From Ceratorhiza oryzae-sativae (lineage: Eukaryota > Basidiomycota > Agaricomycetes > Cantharellales > Ceratobasidiaceae): 64,000 nucleotides of DNA. Below the pieces are notes generated by a model. The model saw nothing but the letters and a program-made list of their open reading frames with translations. It was not told the origin of the DNA and did not search any database. The position numbers and the translations under genes were made by a program. Where the stretch lies: NCBI GenBank assembly GCA_030998015.1, contig JARWMV010000246.1, forward strand, positions 620,001 to 684,000, given 5' to 3'. This document shows, piece by piece, positions 56,371-64,000 of this stretch. How positions within the stretch are numbered: the first letter of the stretch is position 1; every line of letters begins with the position of its first letter.

Positions 56371-58080
56371 TTAAATAGGAGATCCACATCCAGGGCACTC
56401 AAACTCCAACGGTGTGATTTTTGGACCACCGCCAGAGTTCATATCGCTAGCGACCTCTTCGAGTTTGGCCACGTATGCATCATCCAGAGGCTTGCCCTCG
56501 ACAATCACCTGGTGAGCTATCCACCGCGCCATCATCACAACCCATACGTTTCCTACTATTCCATTCCCAGAGCGCATCCCGCGGGTGATAGCAAGCGTTG
56601 CAAGAGTGCGGACCCGAGAAGGGAGGTGTCGAGCCAACTCTTGTGCGATCTGAACTGATACCGAGGATGTTCTCTTTTTCTCGTCTTCCTCGGCCTCGGT
56701 CTCAGATGAGGGGTTAGCCATTGGATATGGGACATTGACCTTTGGCTTTGGCTTGTGTTTTTTGCCGACTGGGAGGACAAGGTCGACGAGGAGTTGCTCG
56801 ACAGAGCTTATGTTGTAGCCGACTAGCCGATAGTCGTCTTGGTGGTATTTGTTAGGGACCATGCAAGCGATGTGGTACCAGCGGCGGCATTGATCTCTGG
56901 GGCAATAATGTTGGATATCGCGGTTAGGATTGTAAGGGGCTTTGCATCTGACTGTACAAGTGTCTTTGGACATCTAGGGACAAAGGTTAAAGGGCAGCGG
57001 AGAATGGTTAAGCTTAAAGAACACACTATAATGCGATTCCCCACAAGCTTCCGACTGAGTTGACGAAGCGTGAGTTTGGCTCGAAAGGCTTAGTATCTAC
57101 ACGTACCGATAGAAAAGTGTTTCCGGTTCAATCTCCGCCTGATGTTGTGAATGTTCGTTGAAAAACGTGACATCAACTTTGGACAATATCGACGAAAGAT
57201 GGACGATATCAAGGTGATCAGATGGTATAAGCTCGTTGGGCATCATATTTCTGCAGAGTTTCCTGTGGTTGTAATGTCAGTTGGATTGGACGAGAGTGCG
57301 ATGGGTTCCACGAACTGGTCCTCCTTGGACAATGCTCGGTCCTTCAACACTAGGATAGGGTAGATATAATTATGCTAGGGCGTAATCAAAGACCTGCTCA
57401 CTGTCGCGAGTGTAAAACCAAGCAACCTGCAGGCAGACCTATCACCGCATAGCAGGGCAAATATTAGTCGACAATGTTCAACATTCAACATGTTCGAACC
57501 TACATCCTCCTTGGACCAACCCGGCTCTTTCCTCGACCCAATCTCCTTGACCTGCGCATGCCATTTTTCGGACTCATCGGCTGGCCGACCTGCGACTTCT
57601 CCCGCCCGTATCTGGACGCTATACACGTTAGGGGTGTTAGAATAACGAAGCCCCAGATCCGCCGTTCCCGAGGCTTACAAGTCGTTTATTCGGATTGCTT
57701 CGTCCTGATCCTCACCAAACACGTTCTCGCCGGTTACTGGATCAAGAACTAATTGAAACACCATAGGGTAGATGCGGCCCAAGTTCCTCGTCAGAGCAGA
57801 TGGCTGGATATGGCAACTCTCACGTACCTTTCATCTTGGCGTATGGTACGTATAACCTCCTAAACTCGCTCTCGCTCTCGGGCACTTGCGCAGGATCGTC
57901 GTCGTTTTCTTGCTCGTCCTGAGGAGGGAAAGAAGTGACTAGCAATGGACCACGAGGTGCCTTGGTTGGGCTAACGATCGAGCTTCGCCTCGGTTTGGAC
58001 TTGGACCTTTGTGCGGGCTTGGATAGATGTTTGGGTTGCCGTGCAGATTTGGTCGACTTCTGAGCGGTGACCCTGACCAT
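56371..58080 (-). CDS. BAH and PHD finger protein
   Basis: Chromatin-reader type protein. Start MVRVTAQKSTKSARQPKHLS at 58080, a basic N-terminus with SKPAQRSKSKPRRSS. Exons then give PMVFQLVLDPVTGENVFGED and a BAH domain: YSVQIRAGE, VAWFYTRDSEQVFDYA, NELIPSDHLDIVHLSSI, FFNEHSQHQAEIEPETLFYR. A PHD finger follows in the last exon: CTVRCKAPYNPNRDIQHYC, CRRWYHIACM with the expected W two before the Cys/His ligand pair. The remainder is helical (LARHLPSRVRTLATLAITR) and ends FECPGCGSPI. Stop at 56371-56373. About five introns. Such BAH-PHD proteins often bind modified histone tails; its partner complex is unknown. Confidence 0.75.
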
Positions 58081-60721
58081 CGTATCCGCGGAGGTCGAGA
58101 GGGGGAAGGCACGAGGAGGTGTTGGGTGGGGAGGTGGCGGTGGTTATCGCCTGCTGGCTGGCGCCTGTATCGGGTGTAAAATCAGTTCCGCCTACGGATG
58201 GCCAGATCCGAGTGGGGATCGCCGTCGTGCATCCCCTTCGTCATACTCATCGGAAGAGCGCAACTGCAACTCGGGGACGGCGCAGACGTCATGAGCGTGA
58301 CCCTCGGAAACATCCAGAGCAGGTGTGGTGGGCCTGGGGCTATCTCTGTCCTCGATTTGGGTCGCACTTTGCACCCCAGGGTGGCTCCATCAATCCAGAG
58401 CGGAGCCCTTGTCACGTTTGGTCATTCTATTCGCATCGTGGGCTTGACCTTCTCCCAGGAACCGCTGGGGCTTTCAACCGAGGATTCCCAGCTATATACT
58501 TGTGCCCTTTGGACCTACCCATGAGCGCTTGCCCCGTCACTCGTTGGTCAAGATATGTTTCTAGGATTAATTCGAACCCTTATTCCGATCTGCTTTAAAC
58601 CCTTCGTTCTACCAGAGTTTTTGGACGACAAAGCCGCGATGTGGGATTATCTATTGATTCAAGACTGGCTTTTGAGATACTTCGCGTGGGGTCCCAGCCA
58701 TCCAGGCACCAGGCTGACTCTAATAGAGTGGGAGGCTCCTTATCTGCCTCGCGGCAGAGTCATTCGGATGCGCATTTGCCAACTGGCATCTCGAACACCC
58801 GTGTCTGGCTTCGAATGGCGATTATTCTCGTCAAGTAACTCCCGTGCCGCCGGCTTCTCTTAGGTCTACTCTCAATCCATGGATCGAGTCTGCAGAGCCG
58901 TCTACAATAATATACCCCGACGCGGATACATCTATTCTTCATGTTCAAGTATCACGCGCAACAGGTTTGGTTTGTTTCACGAGGACGCCTTTGAGGGATC
59001 AGCGTCGGAATGGCCTATAAAACAGCCTGATGGGCTGTTTCTGCGAACCCCGCTCGTCCACACCATCAACTAGTTGCTCTCTACGCGAACAGGGTTGAGT
59101 TGGATGCCCAAAGTGAGGCAGTTATTTCAACGTGGATCCAAGTCTATCTTATTCGCTTGTATACCCAAGGCCTCATCTCGACCAATCGTTACTCGGAGCG
59201 GGACTGGGCTGCAGGAACGTTCGAGCCCGTGCATTATTAACATGGAATTCTTGGCCATCTTCGCTTTAATTTCCGCGCCTTCTTGCCACACGCTGCTCGT
59301 TGGGTTCCCCAAGAAACGATGACATAGCCAATGAGACTCTGGAAGTGAAATGACGCGTTGGGATGGACGGTCTCGCCTCTCGTGAAACCTATTTTCAAGA
59401 ACTCGAGCTATTTGACATACATAAACGGTGGGTGATATCCGAATGTCGGTGTGTTCAACAACCGAACCTCGTGGCCGACATGTAGCTCGTCGCTTTGTTC
59501 TAGGACAGGTAAAGTGTCAACCAGGGCAAGGTACCATTCAAACGCTGGAACACCTGCCAGCCAACACGAGGTCTTCGGCCAGTACCCTGTTCGCGGCGAT
59601 GTCGGAAGGAAATGGTTTGTTCTAGTCCGGGCTGTTACGGGTTTTTAACGAAACATTTGCTTCTTTGCCCTCATATGAGCGAGCTATGACGACTGGCAAC
59701 TTCCCAACGTTCCTATATGCATCTTGACAAGGGATAGAATCTGCCCCAGCGGTCGCCGGCGGGGTTTCCCGTTCCAAGACGATTCCTGTTTTGATGGTTC
59801 TACTGGCCGCCCAGTGCGCGCTGAGGCTGTCCAATCGCTATATATTTCGCTACTTATCGGATCGTTAAAACTTTGGACGTGCGTTCTTTGCCCGATATTG
59901 CGTTATTTCAGCACAAACGTGCATGCACGCGGTCCTGTGCCGAGTTCGATTCACCTTGCGATGCACGCGAGACAAGCGAAACCAAGGATTTTACCTCAAT
60001 ATAATGCGGGACTTGGCACCTCGCGGAAGCCTCTCTTACATACGTGACATGCTAGTTTGCAACCAAGACGGGCGCTCGGCAGCAGCGATCAGGGTCACGT
60101 ACGAGAACGTGGTGGGCTGGGCAGAGCCCGAGCGGGCTTCTTGACAAACGAGGGGAATTATGGTGGATATTATGGTCGCGATGGGCGCTGGCGGGGGCGA
60201 AACGTGCTCGGGCGATGGTTGCTTCTTGTGAGGGCAACCCGACGGGCGCTATGTTGTGCTTGGGTACCAAACGATGGGCACCTCTATCAAAAATTAAATT
60301 TCGACAGCTGCGGGTTGCAAAAGGCTGTCCGTTGTGACGCTGAGGGGGAGCCCTGTTCGGGCATGTTGAATAGTCTATCGCTTCTTGACGGCCGTGATGG
60401 TGCGTGCCGGGTCCCGTAATATAGCCGGCCAAGAGGTTTGTTTATTGATCGTGCGGGATATTAGCCACGACAGACAACGGTCAGAGGTACGAGCTGGTTG
60501 TCTGAGGCGGCATCGGGCGCATACAGGACAGCGGGATTAAGGGAAGTGGCGCTACTGCCAGGGTTTCTGGTGTGGGGGACGGAGACGACGGGAAATGTGA
60601 CTGAAAGGGAGGAACGTGGTTGGGGATTTTGATCGATGCTATGACGTGACCGGGTTGAATCAGCTACTTCCGAGATTGAATTTAGCCAGACAAGCTCTCA
60701 GCTCGACCACCACTCCCCGTA
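58081..60721. other. 2.6 kb gap without recognised gene
   Basis: GC content equals that of the genes, and frames of up to 159 codons occur on both strands, but they overlap in antisense, lack splice-linked continuations and resemble no family. Possibly an old, heavily mutated gene or long regulatory DNA upstream of two divergent genes. Confidence 0.35.
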
Positions 60722-62749
60722 ATGACTACGCTGCTCGAGCGTGCTGCCAACGCCCTCAGCGATGTCGCACACATCGCCCGCACGCCCTCGCTCACCGACA
60801 CCGACGACTCGGGCTCCAATGACGACGGTCCCCTCTCACCCCCACCGGCACCGTCCCCTGCGCTGCCTGCGTCGCCCAAGACATCCGCCCGACACCCGCT
60901 GCTCGTGAACACCTCGCGCCCAGTCCCAAAGGTACCCAAGAGCCCATCGAGCCCAGTCGTGTCGGGCTCGCCACGCACACACATGCGCACCAACTCCCGT
61001 GCCAGCAGCTTGATGTTCTTCCTGCAGCGACCGATCATCACGGTCCTGTCGCAGGTGGGAGTACTCGCATGCATATTGCGCTACCTCACATGGCACGAAT
61101 TCCGGACGCTCGTCACCACCTCCCGCACTGTCCGGGCTGCATTCGACACAGACGAGTGCATGGACGTCATACTCGCACGCTTCGTTCCTGGCTACCGCTA
61201 CGGAGTCCGTCCCGCAAATCAAATACATGTCACTCTGGACGATCTCGAAACCTTCAGTGAGCCTCTCTACGCTAGGTATCCCAGAGCCCAGGGCTAACAC
61301 ATCTCAGTCCTTTCCCAGCACATTTCGCTCCACTTGTATCCCACACATGCCCTGAGTGTCGTGGATTCGTTCATGAACATGATGCAACTTGTATCCGCAA
61401 CTACTGAGCGATTCCAGAAGCTCACTGTGGCTCACTCTCGATTTGTGCTATTACTTCGCTCGCGCGTCATTGTGGCGCCCAATCCACCCGAGATCGACGA
61501 CGCGGCCATCGTTTCGGCCGCAGCAGCCTCCAAGGATGCGACAGTGACCCGCCAACTCACTTTCCCTGCCCCTCTTTTCTGCGCTGATGCCCAACAACAA
61601 AAGCCATCCCAAAATACACCACTGACGCAACCAACCAAGCAACCTCGCCGACGACTCTCCGCTTCAAGCTCGCTCGTGTCCCTGTTCAGCTTATCTGCAA
61701 AGAGTTCGAAGAAAAAGCGTCCGATACCCCCACCCGCACCGCCTGCCCGTCGATCCTCTATCGTTCTGTCTGCGCACAAGCGTGCCTCGACATACGGACA
61801 TCCACCACGCAGTCGGAGCACACCACCCCAGATGCATAGCTCATCCGAGTGTGACAGCCTCTCAGTGCTCAAACCGCCGCGGCCATTCTATCGTCGCCAT
61901 TCGTCTCTTCCCGGCAGCTCGGCCTCTTCCACCCGAGGCTCCCTTGGTGTGGTTTCTGAGAGTGCCGCAGAGCATTCGGACTCTAGTCACGGCGCGCATA
62001 TACGCCTGCCCTCGGGTCCACATGACCCATTGTACGCTGCCGTGCGTGGGAGGGCTCCCGTACTTCGAGTGTTTGTACCAACAGACACCTTATCAATGAC
62101 TTCGATAAAAGCGTGTGAAGCGTTGTTGTACCACGCTGGCCTATGGGATTCGATGGTCCCAGGCGACATCGTATGCAACCTTGGCTATGTCCCGCGACAA
62201 GAATACCAGCGGCAACCTCGGTCTGCGTCCCAGGCACCCGCAGTCGATGAATTTGGTGTTGTAGGACCGGGAAGTTTCGCGAATTTGCTTGGCGATAGCA
62301 AGCCGGAAGATTTGCAGGGATGGCTCATATTCACCGGCAAAATGCTTGTGCCATATTTCCCTCCCGCGCCACCTCCTCCGGACATTGATGCTCTGCGACT
62401 CCCAGGCCCCGCATACTACGCGCACCTCGGCCCGCCAACTACCGGTCTCGTATACGCGCTGAAGATCCCCCGCACTAGTTTGGAGCGTACGATGAGGTTG
62501 CAGCGCAGTGCAGGTATAGTGCGAACCACGTGGGGTGTAGCGCGTGTCTGGCGCTGGACGTGGGTGGCCGAGTTCCGCGTGGAACGAACAGGAAATATGG
62601 CCGAGGAGTGGGCTGGTGATTGGGTGCTCGAAGCAATGGGCACGCGCGAGGGCGAAAAAGTCTTGACAGACGCGATGGACGGTGGGGATATGCGTTTCTG
62701 GCAGTATGTCAGGGAGAAGAGTGGTAACGGGCGTATCTGGTTGAGGTGA
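60722..62749 (+). CDS. Hypothetical protein, possibly F-box-like N-terminus
   Basis: Unrecognised protein of about 660 residues. Start MTTLLERAANALSDVAHIA at 60722. A Pro/Ser region (SPPPAPSPALPASPKTSAR) precedes VLSQVGVLACILRYLTWHE and FRTLVTTSRTVRAAFD, which has the L-x2-L-x4-W/FR-L-x3-S-R look of an F-box, though weakly. One 49 nt intron joins LETF to ILSQHISLHLYPTHA. A long basic low-complexity middle (RRRLSASSSLVSLFSLSAKS) leads to a well-ordered C-terminal part: APVLRVFVPTDTLSMTSIKA, CEALLYHAGLWDSMVPGDIV, GWLIFTGKMLVPYFPPAPPP, RTTWGVARVWRWTWVAEFRV, WQYVREKSGNGRIWLR, stop at 62747-62749. The ordered Trp-rich end suggests a conserved but unnamed fungal domain. Confidence 0.75.
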
Positions 62750-63514
62750 GCTTTCTTGGCTTGATGATACAAAGCTTTTGAGTTTAGATAGCTGATTGTG
62801 ATCGATAGGCTTGTTGATACCCGCGTTATCCGTTCTGGGCGGGGAATCAGCTGTTGTGCTTCCTGGAGTTGTCACCAGCGAGGCCGAGGCTTCATCATCC
62901 TCCTAGTTTGAATACCTATTTCGGAGAAGAAGAAAAAAAACGATTGGGATTGGTTACGGACACGACTTTTGCCTCGCACATCTGTTCACGTTTAAACACA
63001 CATCATACAACGCTTTATATTACGTCTCCTTATATGCATGCTATGTGGACTTAGACTTTCTTTTTGACTTTTTCTCATTTTTCTCATTTGATGTGAGGCT
63101 TTACAACATCGCTCCTTCATCCTCTTTTGGAATCATGTTTGCTTGTTTCAACTGACTTTGTCTCGATTATCGTCAATGTCCTTTTTGCTACACCTTTCTC
63201 TCGCCTGTCGCTTTCTATGGTGTTTGTTTCCTTTTTGTATATTGAAAGGGGAGGGGTGTGAAGGGTGACCGGAGACTATTTATTTGGACGGAACTCTGTC
63301 TTGAATCAATTTCATGATATTTTGACTTATTTTTGTTTTGCCTAGATATTCAAAAGAACATCACGAGACAGAACCTTCCACTGTATATGGGCGTCAATTT
63401 ATCACCACCCATCAGTGGCTATGTAGATTTTCACCACAAGCCAGCGATCACCACATCGTTTCGCACGCGCCCACGCCGACTGTGACTGCGACACTCCCAT
63501 CTCCTCGCACCAAG
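62750..63514. promoter_or_regulatory. Intergenic region before methionyl-tRNA synthetase
   Basis: 765 bp, with T-rich and CT-rich tracts at 63050-63240 of the kind common in fungal housekeeping promoters. No TATA consensus or other gene recognised. Confidence 0.35.
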
Positions 63515-64000
63515 ATGTCAGAGGGAAGAAAGATCAGAAACGATCCTAGTATACTAATAACCGTCGGCCAGAAGCCTGGGGAGAAGATGTAGGAGGCACA
63601 GACAAGCATGTCGTATGAGTCATTGACACTTTGGGGTTTGCGTTAGATTGCCCGAGGATGGGAAAGAGAACGTGCTGATTACCTCTGCCTTGCCCTATTG
63701 CAACAATGTTCCGCACCTTGGTGCGTATGATGGTTTACTCCACTTGGACAGCACTCATTCCAGGTATGAATAGGTAATATCATCGGGAGCACGCTGAGCG
63801 CCGACGTGTTCGCGAGGTGAGCATTGTGGCGTGTGATAAATGCATTTAATTGTGGCTAATGCGTAAGGCTAGATACAATCGTTCGTTGCGTCAATGTATG
63901 GGTACAGCTTATAGGCTGATTATCCATCATAGGCGGCAGGAATAGAAGAACACTTTACATTTGCGGGACGGACGAGTACGGTACAGCAACAGAGACACAA
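63515..64000 (+). CDS. Methionyl-tRNA synthetase, 5' part
   Basis: Class I aminoacyl-tRNA synthetase that loads methionine on tRNA-Met. Start [20 protein letters not shown] at 63515. After an intron: [40 protein letters not shown] (the HIGH-type motif as HLGN), [25 protein letters not shown]. At least four short introns within 486 bp, including one that splits Gly-Asn of the HLGN motif. The gene is cut by the window edge at 64000. Cytosolic form is likely because there is no mitochondrial presequence. Confidence 0.93.

Noticed and set aside
1..64000. tRNA or rRNA genes
   Set aside because: I looked by eye for the B-box GGTTCRANYC and paired arms and saw no convincing case; a covariance-model search would be decisive.

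Overview
The window is nuclear DNA from a basidiomycete fungus, most likely an Agaricomycete near Rhizoctonia/Ceratobasidium. The basis is dense short genes cut by many 45-65 nt introns with CTAAY-type branch points, proteins that match fungal orthologues end to end, and two genes with the basidiomycete-type DUF7918 domain. The species is an inference. Gene coordinates run from start codon to stop codon and include introns; exon joins were read by eye from splice signals and protein continuity.

Layout. 1-9254: DUF7918 gene (-), PPIL3-type cyclophilin (-), a divergent G-alpha subunit (+), a mitochondrial DEAD-box helicase of MSS116 type with apparent frameshifts (-), and TAN1/THUMPD1 for tRNA acetylation (+). 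9458-22555: ATG22-like vacuolar effluxer (-), neutral trehalase (-), a 2.1 kb gap, a large peroxiredoxin-like protein (+), eIF6/TIF6 (-). 22929-37871: XRN1 5'-3' exoribonuclease (-), LEU5-like mitochondrial carrier (-), a second DUF7918 gene with a SUMO-interaction-like tail (+), GMP synthase (+), a Mid2-like one-pass membrane protein (-), and a frameshifted basidiomycete-type gene (+).

About 37900-48430 is a 10 kb AT-rich transposon nest. Two 1.3 kb LTR-like arms in opposite orientation (39507-40812 and 46308-47610) enclose a pogo/DDE_1 transposon with its own terminal inverted repeats and TA duplication (40900-43559), a probable solo LTR of another family (45296-45819), hairpins, and, outside the right arm, a decayed coding region. 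The arms are nearly identical except for a 210 bp patch of one-directional G-to-A changes.

48871-64000: SSR1/TRAP-alpha (-) and ZNHIT1/VPS71 (+) share a 152 bp divergent promoter; then a C2H2 plus Zn2Cys6 transcription factor (+), a SLM1/2-type PH protein (+), a BAH-PHD protein (-), a 2.6 kb gap, an unrecognised 600-residue protein (+), and the 5' end of methionyl-tRNA synthetase (+), cut by the window edge.

Most genes are ordinary housekeeping genes without operon logic. The points most worth a second look are the transposon nest, three GC-AG introns (one splitting the GMP synthase start codon from the rest), an 11 nt exon in XRN1, a G-alpha lacking the catalytic glutamine, and repeated single-base deletions in otherwise good genes that may be assembly errors.
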